A stretch of DNA of 51,942 nucleotides from Oscillospiraceae bacterium (GTDB taxonomy: Bacteria; Bacillota; Clostridia; Oscillospirales; CAG-272). Positions 24,144 to 32,585 of this stretch are shown one piece after another. The DNA is taken from the NCBI GenBank assembly GCA_015064355.1, contig SVSJ01000017.1:1-51942 (forward strand), written 5' to 3'. Numbering within the stretch: position 1 is the stretch's first letter; each line of letters begins with the position of its first letter. The position numbers were made by a program, and so were the translations under genes. The notes beneath the pieces were generated by a model. The model searched no databases and was not told the origin of the DNA. It saw only the letters and a program-made list of their open reading frames with translations.

Positions 24144-26396
24144 TTATTCTTCAGCAGGTGCCTGGATGAGAGCGGGGAGCTCAACATCAAGCTTCCATTC
24201 GGATTCGATGATACCGATCTGGTTGAACTGTTCCCATGTGATCTCAAGAACTTCAGCGCCCTTGTTTACGATAAGATCTTCAAGGTCAACCTTGTTGCGT
24301 CTGCTGTTATAGTCAGATGTGTTGTCGGGGTCCTTACCGTCTTCGGGAATCGTTACAGTATCGGAGCAGAATGTATATACGTGGTCTTCAACGTAGTAAG
24401 GTCTGATACCCCAGTTGGAGAATGCGCGGCCGTACTTGTTGTAGTGGATCCAGTTGGAGTGGAGCTCGTCGCCGTAGGTTGTGCACCAGCCCCAAGGATC
24501 GTCGGGTGTGGTCTGGCTAAGGTCTTCAACGATCTTGGAAAGCTCGGGGTTAGCTTCAACCCAAACGGGGCTGTATACCCAGTCGGGATAACGGTCTCTT
24601 GCACCGGTGTAGCCTTCGTCAAGAGCGCGTGCATAGAACATTGCTACGCACTGAACGTACCACATTGTACAGTCGATGATAAGGTTGCCGTGAACCTTGA
24701 GAGAACGTCCGCCGTTCATAATAACGCCGTGACCCTTTACGGTTTCGATTACGTTACCGTATGCTTCAGCATAGCTGGAACCGCCGTCCCAGTAGATAGC
24801 AGCGGAACCCATATTATTGAGGCTTTCGATTTCGCCTGCCTGACCAACAGAACCAACGTGGTGGATGTAGTTGTATCTTGTTACGTTATCAACATAACCG
24901 GAGTTGCCGGTTGCGCCGATATCGTCGGATGTGCGGAGCACGTCGAAGATGTGGTTATACTCAAGCATTACGTATGCGCCTTCACCGCTGACTGCAGCTG
25001 CGTTGGATGAGTGCATGATGTTGTGAGCAACGTCAATGCGTACGCCTTCTACTGCGATACCGTCAGCGTAAGGATAGTGAGTGATACCCCAATCGTGGAT
25101 GTAGTTGTTTGTAACCTTACTGTTACCGGGGGTGAGGGTTTCGAGATCGCCGCTGTACAGGGTGATACCTGCCTGACTGAGGTTGTGGATGTGGTTTCCG
25201 TTGATAACAATGTTGTAACCGGTGAGAACGATTGCGTCTTCACCAACAACTGCGCTGATGTCACAGTTCTGGATGGTGAGATAATCAGCAGTACCTGTGA
25301 TACCGTTGCCGAGAGAAGATTCAAAGGTCAGGCCGTCGAGGGTGAGGTAATCAGCGTCCTCGAGAGTCATAAATCCGTTTGCCAGAGGCATGGAAATATG
25401 TGCGCCCTCAAAGTTTTCTGTGGGGTAGTAGTAGAGGACAGCGTTTTCATCAATGTAGTATTCGCCGGGAACATCAAGCTCTTCGGGGACGTTGTAGAAG
25501 AAGAATACGCCGCCTTCAACGGGAGCATAACCGCCATGGTAGGGAACGGACATGATCGCTTCGTCGGGGTCGAGGGAGAGGATCTTCATTCTGTCGGGTA
25601 CCCACAGAACAGCAAAGTGTGCCATAACGCGAGCTGTGGTATAGTCGTGCCAGGACATTACTCTGTCGAAGTTTTCTTCGCCGTATTCGATGTTCATGGT
25701 TTCTGCCTGGAACTCGCCGCCTTCGTTATCGGTGAGCATTGTGGGGTTGCCGTACTGGTCGATCATTGTGCTGCCGCCGCCGATATTATACCAGTCCTCG
25801 TTGGGGAAACGGCAGAGGGTCTGTCTTTCGCCTGCAACGGTGAGAACGGGAGCTTCGGTGATATAGTTGCGGCTGTCGATCAGGGCTCTGATCTGGTCCA
25901 CTGTGTAGCCGTACTTGGTCAGGTCGATCTGAACGATCTTGTCCTGAACGTCAGCGGGCATATACTGGAGAGCGTCTCCGGTAGCCTTGGCGAAATCAGC
26001 AGATGTAAGAGCAACACCGCCAACGATGGTCGCGCCCTTTTCACCGATAATGGTTACGGGGCAGGTTTCGGTGCCTGCGTTTGCAGCTGCTATTGCGATA
26101 GGTTCAGTAATGGTGTATGTACCGCTCTTTACGACAACATCGATGCCGATGTACTTTGTCTTATCAATACCGGCGATTGCATTTACTGCATCCTGAATTG
26201 TTGCGTATGTGTCAGCTTCGCCGCCTGCGGATACTGTGAGAGTAAGCTTTTCGGTGGGAGGTGTAACAGAACCCTGTGTGTCGGGTGTAACGGTGGTGTC
26301 CTGTGTTCCGTCGGGTGTGTCGGGAGTGTTGTCACACGCAACGATTGCGGGAATGATCATACACAGAACAAGTACGAGAGCAATGATTCTTTTCAT
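24144..26396 (-). CDS. Beta-helix lipoprotein 1 (GH141/GH120-like fold, tentative)
   Basis: A 750-residue lipoprotein: signal peptide with lipobox ending at Cys21 (AIVAC) and a Thr/Pro/Asp-rich linker to about 50. An N-terminal cap follows (YATIQDAVNAIAGIDKTKYI, VVVKSGTYTITEPI). Next is the ETCPVTIIGEKGATIVGGVAL block that in glycoside hydrolases of beta-helix fold builds the active-site cap, then RFPNEDWYNIG, a VPGEYYIDENAVLYYYPTE strand pair and parallel beta-helix coils (about 375-600; GNHIHNLSQAGI, YNHIFDVL, GNVIETVKG). The conserved tail has NSRRNKVDLEDLI and WEQFNQIG. No catalytic residues can be named with confidence. GGAGACAAAAGA precedes the ATG. Start 26396 is used because the longer frame has no signal. 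Confidence 0.85.
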   Translation of the reverse strand: MKRIIALVLVLCMIIPAIVACDNTPDTPDGTQDTTVTPDTQGSVTPPTEKLTLTVSAGGEADTYATIQDAVNAIAGIDKTKYIGIDVVVKSGTYTITEPIAIAAANAGTETCPVTIIGEKGATIVGGVALTSADFAKATGDALQYMPADVQDKIVQIDLTKYGYTVDQIRALIDSRNYITEAPVLTVAGERQTLCRFPNEDWYNIGGGSTMIDQYGNPTMLTDNEGGEFQAETMNIEYGEENFDRVMSWHDYTTARVMAHFAVLWVPDRMKILSLDPDEAIMSVPYHGGYAPVEGGVFFFYNVPEELDVPGEYYIDENAVLYYYPTENFEGAHISMPLANGFMTLEDADYLTLDGLTFESSLGNGITGTADYLTIQNCDISAVVGEDAIVLTGYNIVINGNHIHNLSQAGITLYSGDLETLTPGNSKVTNNYIHDWGITHYPYADGIAVEGVRIDVAHNIMHSSNAAAVSGEGAYVMLEYNHIFDVLRTSDDIGATGNSGYVDNVTRYNYIHHVGSVGQAGEIESLNNMGSAAIYWDGGSSYAEAYGNVIETVKGHGVIMNGGRSLKVHGNLIIDCTMWYVQCVAMFYARALDEGYTGARDRYPDWVYSPVWVEANPELSKIVEDLSQTTPDDPWGWCTTYGDELHSNWIHYNKYGRAFSNWGIRPYYVEDHVYTFCSDTVTIPEDGKDPDNTSDYNSRRNKVDLEDLIVNKGAEVLEITWEQFNQIGIIESEWKLDVELPALIQAPAEE

Positions 26397-26439
26397 TCTT
26401 TTGTCTCCTTTAGTTTTTGGCTTTTCTGCGTTACTAATT

Positions 26440-26468
26440 ATTATACAAGAAAAATCAAGGGATTTCAA
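26440..26468 (-). promoter_or_regulatory. Internal promoter of beta-helix lipoprotein gene 1
   Basis: On the minus strand: TTGAAA (26468-26463), a 17-bp spacer, TATAAT (26445-26440). This lets the third gene of the set be made independently of the two upstream ones. Confidence 0.75.
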
Positions 26469-26484
26469 TACCAATTTAGATATA

Positions 26485-28728
26485 TCAGTCAAGATTCCAT
26501 TCGTCCATTACGCGGCCGATCTTTGCGAATCTCTCAAGATCCATGTCAACAACGCCCTCTGCCTTAACGATAAGCTCTTCTATGGTGTATTTATCGCGGC
26601 GGCTGTTGTAGGTGGTCATGTTTTCTTCGGGTATGCCGTCAAGCCCGAAGTCGAAGTTCTCTTCACCGGAGAAGTGGAGAACCCAGTCCTCGATCCAATA
26701 AGGACGAGCACCCCAGTTGGAGAAGTCACGGACTGCCTTATTGAAGTAGATCCAGTTGGAGTGAACAGAGTTGCCGGCGGGAGCAGCCCAGCCGTATGGG
26801 TCGTCGGGTGTGGTTTTGGAGTAGTCGCCGATCACTTTGTCAAGATCGGGGTTAAACTCCTTCCAAAGATCGGTGTGAACGTAGTCGGGGTTGTTTCTCG
26901 GGTTGCCGGGATAGAACACGCCGTCCTTCCACATTTGCGCGTAAAGGATGGCGGTGGTCTGAACATACCATCTGTCGCAGTCAATGATGAGGTTGTTGCG
27001 AACAGTACATCCACGGCCGCCGTTGATGATGACGCCGTTACCGTTTACTGTTTCGATGACGTTACCGTAAGCTGTTGCGTAGCTTCCGCCTGCGTCCCAG
27101 TAGATTGCGGCAGATCCCATTGAGTTGAGTGCAGGTACTTCTGCTGCTGCACCAACTGCGCCAACGTCGTGGATATAGTTGTATCTGGTGATGTTTTCAC
27201 CGGAGCCGCTGTTGTCTACCGCGCCAATATCGTCAGATGTGCGGAGCAAGTCGTAAACATGGTTGTATTCGATGATAACCTTTGCTCCGCCGCAACTTGT
27301 AGCGGAAGCGTTGGAGGAGTGGATCTCGTTGTGGGAAATGGTCAGTCCGCATCCGCCGCCGGAGATCGCATCGGCGTAAGGATAGTGGAAGATACCCCAA
27401 TCGTGAATATGGTTGTTGTAGATGATTGAGTTACCTTCGCGGAGGGTTGCGCGGTCGCCTGTGCTTAATGAAATAACGCCAACGGAGCAATCGTGAAGAT
27501 GGTTGCCCATGATCTTGATATTGTCTCCGTTTACGGTGATCGCCTTGTCTCCGACTATTGAGCTGACCTCGCAATCCTTGATAGTGAGATAGTCGCATCC
27601 GCCGCCGGAAATACCATTAGCAAGAGATGAGGTAAAATGGATACGCTCGAGTGTAAGGTGATCCGTATCGTTCATATTAACAAGTCCTGCGGACAGGGGC
27701 ATTGAAATAACTGCGTCGCCGAAGCTTTCGTCGGGATAGTAGTAGAGGATTCCGTCTTCGTCTATGTAGTATTCACCGGGGACATCAAGCTCTTCGGGGA
27801 TGTTATACCAATAAAGGAGACCACCTTCGATGGGGGCATAGCCACCCTGGTAAGGGACGGTCATAATATCATCGTCAACCTCAAAGGACATAATGATGGT
27901 ATTGTCAGGCACCCACAGAACGTTGTAGTGACCTGCGGCGCGGGCGTACTCAAGGGAGTGCCAGGAGAGGGTGCGAGCCATATTCTCCTTACCGTACTCG
28001 ATGTTCATTGTAACTGCCTGGAATTCGCCGCCCTCGTTGTCGGTTACCATTGTGGGGTTGCCGTACTGGTCGATCATTGTGCTGCGGGCACCAATATTGA
28101 TCCAGTCCTCGTTGGGATAGCGAGCCAGGGTTTGGTATTCGCCGTTGACGATGAACGTAGGAGCAACTCTCTGGTAGTTTCTGTCGTTAAGGCGGTTGCG
28201 GATCTCATCAATGGAGAAGCCATATTTGGTAAGGTTGATCTGTACGATCTTGTCGGGGTTAGGCATATACTGTGCCGCAGAGCCTGTTGCGGGCTCAAAA
28301 TCAGCCGCTGTCAGCGCGATGCCGCCGACGATTACGGTTCCTTCTTCACCGATCAAACGAACGGGGCAGGATTCGGTGCCACCGTCCATTTTTTCAAGTT
28401 GGATGGGAGAGGTGATAGTATAAGTCCCTGCTTTGATCACGATATCGATGCCTGCGTAATCGGTTCTTTTGTACTTGCGAGAGGCGTAAACTGCTTGTTG
28501 GACTGTGCCGTAGGGCTTCTCTTCAGATCCGTCTGCATCGTTGTCATCTCCGGCGGGGGAGACGTATAATTTCAGAGTTTGGGGCTCGGTTATTGAAGGG
28601 ATTTCATTTGCAGGTGATTCTGTTTCTGGTGTGGTGTCCGTTTGGGGAGTGGAATGGTTATCCGGACAAGCCGTAAGTAGAGGAAGGAGCATCAGGAGTG
28701 CTAAGATAATTGAAAGTGATTTTTTCAT
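26485..28728 (-). CDS. Beta-helix lipoprotein 2
   Basis: A 747-residue paralogue of the preceding gene. Lipobox ends at Cys21 (LLTAC). Same order: YVSPAGDDNDADGSEEKPYGT-VQQAVYA cap, IDIVIKAGTYTITSPIQL, VGGIALTAADF, RYPNEDWINIG, EYYIDEDGILYYYPDE, then coils GNHLHDCSVGV, YNHVYDLLRTSDDIGAV and GNVIETVNGNGVIINGG. The tail has NSRRDKYTIEELI and VMDEWNLD. The ribosome-binding site GGAGG overlaps the stop codon region of the upstream gene, so translation is probably coupled. Exported glycan-active or glycan-binding protein by inference. Confidence 0.85.
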   Translation of the reverse strand: MKKSLSIILALLMLLPLLTACPDNHSTPQTDTTPETESPANEIPSITEPQTLKLYVSPAGDDNDADGSEEKPYGTVQQAVYASRKYKRTDYAGIDIVIKAGTYTITSPIQLEKMDGGTESCPVRLIGEEGTVIVGGIALTAADFEPATGSAAQYMPNPDKIVQINLTKYGFSIDEIRNRLNDRNYQRVAPTFIVNGEYQTLARYPNEDWINIGARSTMIDQYGNPTMVTDNEGGEFQAVTMNIEYGKENMARTLSWHSLEYARAAGHYNVLWVPDNTIIMSFEVDDDIMTVPYQGGYAPIEGGLLYWYNIPEELDVPGEYYIDEDGILYYYPDESFGDAVISMPLSAGLVNMNDTDHLTLERIHFTSSLANGISGGGCDYLTIKDCEVSSIVGDKAITVNGDNIKIMGNHLHDCSVGVISLSTGDRATLREGNSIIYNNHIHDWGIFHYPYADAISGGGCGLTISHNEIHSSNASATSCGGAKVIIEYNHVYDLLRTSDDIGAVDNSGSGENITRYNYIHDVGAVGAAAEVPALNSMGSAAIYWDAGGSYATAYGNVIETVNGNGVIINGGRGCTVRNNLIIDCDRWYVQTTAILYAQMWKDGVFYPGNPRNNPDYVHTDLWKEFNPDLDKVIGDYSKTTPDDPYGWAAPAGNSVHSNWIYFNKAVRDFSNWGARPYWIEDWVLHFSGEENFDFGLDGIPEENMTTYNSRRDKYTIEELIVKAEGVVDMDLERFAKIGRVMDEWNLD

Positions 28729-28730
28729 CG

Positions 28731-30299
28731 TTATTCCTCCATATTAGCGGTGATTTTGTCGAGATTCCATTCGGTCATTACGCGACCGATCTTGTTAAAG
28801 CGCTCTATGTCCAGATCAACCAGACCGGCTGATTCGGCCAGCAAGTCTTCGATTACGATCTTATTTCGCTTGCTGTTGTATTCGGTTATATTTTTGCTTC
28901 CGTGGTCGAATGGCCCTTCAAGCTCAACGGTTTCACCGGAGAAGCGGAAAACTGCCTCGTCAACGGAATAGGGGGCTGTTCCCCAGTTGGAGAATGCGCG
29001 GCCGTATCTGTTGAAATACACCAGGTTGTTCTCAAGTGTGATTCCCACGGGTGCTGACCAGGCGCGAGGGTCGGTGAATGTGGTTTGTGAAAGGTCGGTA
29101 ATAAGGCTTGCCAGATCCGGATTCGCTTCCTTCCACACGGGACTGTATATGTAATCGGGAACTTTAAGCTTGCCGTTGTTTCCCCACTTGAAGTGATCAA
29201 AATAATTGGAGGTGACGTGCCAGACGTACCAGTTGGAGCAGTCTATCAGGAGATTGTTGCGGATCGTTGCGTGGCGGCTGTCCAGTTTGATTCCGTTTCC
29301 GGATACCGCTTCGATGATGTTGCCGTAGATCTCATAGTAGCTTGCGGCGTCCTCGCATTTTATGGCGACGCTCTTGCTGTTATTTGTGGCGGGATTTGCC
29401 CGGTCGCCGATGTTTTGGATGTGGTTATAGCGGATGACATTGCCCACCTGCACGATACCTCTTGTGGATATTGCGCCGATTTCTGCGCCGTTTTGGGCTA
29501 TGTCGCTGATCTTGTTGTACTCGATTACGTTATACGCACCGTTGAATACGATAGCTGCGGAGGGAGAGCTTTGGATCTCGTTGTGGGAAACGGTGATGCC
29601 GACTCCGTATGCACCGATGCCGACGTCGGTTGTCTCGTCCCGGGTTCCGTAATCGTGGATCAGGTTGTTGTATATTTTTGAGTTTGACTTTGTCAGGGTT
29701 TTCATATCCCCGGAGCTTACAAAAACTGCGCTGCCGCTGCAATCGTGAATGTGGTTGCCGGTGATCGTTATGTTGCTGCCCACTGCTTTAAGCGCATATT
29801 CGCCTGAAATATTGGCGATTTCACAGTCTAATAATGCGAAATTATCTGCCGAAACAACAATACCGTTGCCGAGGGAGCCGTTCAGCTTCAGGTTTTTAAG
29901 GGTAATGCCGTCGCAGTAGATTTCAAACAAGCCGGTTGATGCCTGACCGTTTATGGTTACGCTGCCTTCGCCCAAAAATCTGATGGGAGGGTAATCTTCG
30001 ATCTTTTTAATTACGATGGAAGTGTCAAGGGTGTACGTTCCTTCTCCAATCAGAATATCAATAGTTGAGTATTTGTCTCCACCAAGAAGAAATGCAGATT
30101 TTACAGCTTCGCTAATGGTGGCAAAGGGCTTTTCTGCCGTTCCGTCTGCTGTGCTGTCGTCTCCTGCTTGGGATACCGCGAGGGTAATATGAGCTTTTTG
30201 CGGCTCCTCATTTACAGGCTCGTCGGGTATATTATTGCAGGATGCAAAAAGCTGGATAAGCATAATCACTAAAAGAACTATCGCGAGAGCTTTTTTCAT
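28731..30299 (-). CDS. Beta-helix lipoprotein 3 (short form)
   Basis: A 522-residue paralogue. Lipobox ends at Cys21 (LFASC). It has the same cap (AVSQAGDDSTADGTAEKPFAT) and coils (GNHIHDCSGSAVF, YNKISDIAQNGAEIGAI, GNIIEAVSGNGI) and the tail YNSKRNKIVIEDLL and VMTEWNLD. It lacks the central stretch of more than 200 residues holding RYPNEDW and the YYIDE/YYYPE strands, passing straight from GEGSVTINGQ to the coil region. That missing part contains the usual cap insert, so this copy may bind rather than cleave. The start at 30299 has GAGGAG 8 bp away; a GTG three codons earlier overlaps that site. First gene of the three-gene set, with a 2-bp gap to the next. Confidence 0.85.
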   Translation of the reverse strand: MKKALAIVLLVIMLIQLFASCNNIPDEPVNEEPQKAHITLAVSQAGDDSTADGTAEKPFATISEAVKSAFLLGGDKYSTIDILIGEGTYTLDTSIVIKKIEDYPPIRFLGEGSVTINGQASTGLFEIYCDGITLKNLKLNGSLGNGIVVSADNFALLDCEIANISGEYALKAVGSNITITGNHIHDCSGSAVFVSSGDMKTLTKSNSKIYNNLIHDYGTRDETTDVGIGAYGVGITVSHNEIQSSPSAAIVFNGAYNVIEYNKISDIAQNGAEIGAISTRGIVQVGNVIRYNHIQNIGDRANPATNNSKSVAIKCEDAASYYEIYGNIIEAVSGNGIKLDSRHATIRNNLLIDCSNWYVWHVTSNYFDHFKWGNNGKLKVPDYIYSPVWKEANPDLASLITDLSQTTFTDPRAWSAPVGITLENNLVYFNRYGRAFSNWGTAPYSVDEAVFRFSGETVELEGPFDHGSKNITEYNSKRNKIVIEDLLAESAGLVDLDIERFNKIGRVMTEWNLDKITANMEE

Positions 30300-30333
30300 A
30301 ACGGTCACTCCTCGATTAAATATGTCTGAATAT

Positions 30334-30339
30334 ATTATA
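30334..30339 (-). promoter_or_regulatory. -10 element before beta-helix lipoprotein gene 3
   Basis: TATAAT on the minus strand (30339-30334), about 35 bp before the start codon. No convincing -35 hexamer at 16-18 bp; only TTACTT is near. Confidence 0.5.
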
Positions 30340-30386
30340 CATTTCCGCCAGGAAAAAGTAAAGTACTTTTGTAGTTACTTTTTTAC

Positions 30387-30422
30387 AAAAAAATAAAGGA
30401 GACTCCGATTGGAATCTCCTTT
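30387..30422 (-). terminator. Terminator of the GH5-like gene
   Basis: On the minus strand AAAGGAGATTCC pairs with GGAGTCTCCTTT (plus-strand 30395-30422, one mismatch) and runs into a T-rich stretch. Confidence 0.85.
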
Positions 30423-30427
30423 TTATA

Positions 30428-32389
30428 TTATTTTTTTACGATGATAACAGCACCGGTGTTTGAGGGGAGGGTAACGGTAAATCCACCCTCGTCTGCTTTT
30501 GCTGTGCTTTCCCGGCTGACGGAAATGATATCCGCAAACTTGAAGTCCTCGCCAAGAGTGATGGTTGCTGTCTGTTCCTTAGGACAGTGATTGAGCACGT
30601 TGATAACACGCTCGTTCTCGGAGATAATATGCTCGGTTACGCCGATTGAGGGGTTCTTACATTCAGCGATCTTTGCGGGATTCTTGATGCCAAGCATTTC
30701 GTACAGCTTGTAGAGAGAGTGACAGAGGACGTAGGGAACCTGCTTGCCGTCTACCATTGCACCGGGGGTCTTTGACGCGATGGTTTCGATAGGTGCGTTT
30801 AAGAAGTAAACCTTACCCTTACCGTAATTGTTTACGGTGAAGAAGGGGTTGCCGTTCTGGTCTTTGATAAGCACTTCTGCGCCGACGCTTTCAAGAACGT
30901 GGCTGTACGGAGGTCTCAGAGTGATGTTTTCTCCGTCAAGCTGGATTTTAACCTCGCCGCCCTCACTTGCGCTTTGGTTGCGAGTGATGAGGTACAGGCC
31001 TGTAATATCCTTGAAGTGTGTCAGCACACCGTTTGAGATGGAGATATACAGGGTTGCGCCGTTATATACTCTCTCAAGGATGGTATCCATAGCTCTCTTT
31101 GTAATAGCGTGGTTGCTGGATACGCAGGGCATAAGATACACGTCGGATTCAGGAATCTCCTCGTTATACCAGGTGAATTCCACGTCAAGACCTGCTTCCT
31201 TTGCCAGAACGAAGGTGCCGTATGCGACGGGCCACTGTTCCTGGCCGGAGGTGAGTACGCAAACTGCGTCTTTCAGTCTTTCGGGGAGCTTTTCATATGG
31301 GAAGCTGTCAACAAACTTGCGGAAAGCTGAGAATTCTGTTACCACAGGTTTCTTTGCACCGCCGAATGTGAATATACCAAGCTCGCGCTCAACAGGGTCC
31401 CAGTCGTAGGGAGTATTTGTAAGCTCGTCCTGATCGAATGCACACCACCAGCAGAAGCCGCGGAGGTCGTGAGCCCAAGTGGAGAACATGGATGCGCGGA
31501 GATAGTCTCCTGCAACCTCGTCGCTTGAGATCATCGGACCGAGAGTGCCGCCTTCTTCAATGAAGCAAGGTTTTTTGCCCATTGTACCGAAGTAAACGGA
31601 CTCTGCTGTTGCGTGAAGAATGGGCTTCATTGTATTGAGGGGGTCTGTGTTGCAATACGGAGTGAACATGGGGTAGGGGTGGGTGCAGAGGATGTCGAGG
31701 ATCTCGCTCTGATCAGCCATGGACCAAGGGTGTCTGCCCTCGGGCTGGAGACCGTGCATACCGGATACTACGGGGTGAGTTCTGTCCTCGGCGCGAACTG
31801 TATTTGTGATAACAGATGCCCAAACGAATGCGTCGTCTTTATCGGCGTCTCCAAGGCAGTTGCACTCGTTACCAAGGTCCCATGCTCCGATGGCGGGGTG
31901 ATCCTTGAAACGGCGAACCATGTAACGCACGAAGCGGATCTCCCACTTCATTACGCCGTGATCCTTGAGAGGCTGACGGCCGATTAGAGATTCGGGCACG
32001 AAGGTGCGGCCGCTCATCCAACCGGTGATAAGGCCGACGATCAGCTTGAGACCGTACTTTTCCGCGATGTCGCAGAATGTAGCAAAGCGGTCTGCCATAA
32101 CCTGGTCAACGCCGCACTTGCCGGCTTCGGTAAAGGGGAAGGGTTCTTCGCCGTTACGGTATTCGTTTGCAATGGAGCCGCCGCTCTGGTGGAGACGGAG
32201 GGGCTGGAAATCAGGCCAAAGGGGGAACACGCGGAGAACCTCGATTCCGGCTTCGCTGAGCTTTTTAAGGTCGCTGTCAACTGTTGCTTCGTCCCAGTTG
32301 CGCCACATGAACATACCTGCGTGGGATGCCCAGTAGTTTACGCCCACGAAGAATTTGCCGCTTTCAAATAAAACTTGATCTTTTTTCAT
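30428..32389 (-). CDS. GH5-like cytoplasmic glycoside hydrolase
   Basis: A 653-residue protein with no signal peptide. The N-terminal (beta/alpha)8 barrel begins VGVNYWASHAGMFMWRNWD. The acid/base glutamate is E175 in WDLGNECN, and the probable nucleophile is E278 or E279 in CFIEEGGTLG, the clan A arrangement of cellulase/mannanase-like enzymes. A C-terminal part (from about 350) has a Rossmann-like glutamine-amidotransferase/trimerisation-type region (VCVLTSGQEQWPVAY, MPCVSSNHAI) and a small beta domain. Substrate unknown; being intracellular it should act on imported oligosaccharides. Weak AAGGAA precedes the ATG. It lies 196 bp downstream of the TIG/beta-helix gene, with element copy B between. 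Confidence 0.85.
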   Translation of the reverse strand: MKKDQVLFESGKFFVGVNYWASHAGMFMWRNWDEATVDSDLKKLSEAGIEVLRVFPLWPDFQPLRLHQSGGSIANEYRNGEEPFPFTEAGKCGVDQVMADRFATFCDIAEKYGLKLIVGLITGWMSGRTFVPESLIGRQPLKDHGVMKWEIRFVRYMVRRFKDHPAIGAWDLGNECNCLGDADKDDAFVWASVITNTVRAEDRTHPVVSGMHGLQPEGRHPWSMADQSEILDILCTHPYPMFTPYCNTDPLNTMKPILHATAESVYFGTMGKKPCFIEEGGTLGPMISSDEVAGDYLRASMFSTWAHDLRGFCWWCAFDQDELTNTPYDWDPVERELGIFTFGGAKKPVVTEFSAFRKFVDSFPYEKLPERLKDAVCVLTSGQEQWPVAYGTFVLAKEAGLDVEFTWYNEEIPESDVYLMPCVSSNHAITKRAMDTILERVYNGATLYISISNGVLTHFKDITGLYLITRNQSASEGGEVKIQLDGENITLRPPYSHVLESVGAEVLIKDQNGNPFFTVNNYGKGKVYFLNAPIETIASKTPGAMVDGKQVPYVLCHSLYKLYEMLGIKNPAKIAECKNPSIGVTEHIISENERVINVLNHCPKEQTATITLGEDFKFADIISVSRESTAKADEGGFTVTLPSNTGAVIIVKK

Positions 32390-32422
32390 TGTTATATTCC
32401 TTATGCAGTAAGGTTGTTTATT

Positions 32423-32568
32423 GTTACTTTTTCTCTTTTAGGGAAGAGAAAAAGTAACAAAAAGAGAAACTTTTTTGAACGCTTGGGTGTTTCAATGACT
32501 TCGGTCATCGAGGAGGGTTGCGCACCCTCCATTGCGGAAACTTTTGAAAAAGTTTCATCAAAACTTTC
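32423..32568. repeat. Structured dispersed element, copy B
   Basis: Same order as copy A at 2687-2830: a 15-bp hairpin (32423-32458; GTTACTTTTTCTC stem), CAAAAAGAGAAACTTTTTT, AACGCTTGGG, a GACTTCGGTC hairpin, a GGAGGGTTGCGCACCCTCC hairpin, then AAACTTTTGAAAAAGTTT and ATCAAAACTTT. The paired arms differ from copy A in matched positions. It lies in opposite orientation to its neighbouring genes. Confidence 0.8.
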
Positions 32569-32585
32569 TTGAGACGGCGTGCAGT

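Noticed and set aside
24381-26567. Long plus-strand open frames opposite the beta-helix genes
   Set aside because: They are valine- and cysteine-rich shadows caused by codon bias on the minus strand, without RBS or recognisable domains, and overlap well-supported genes.
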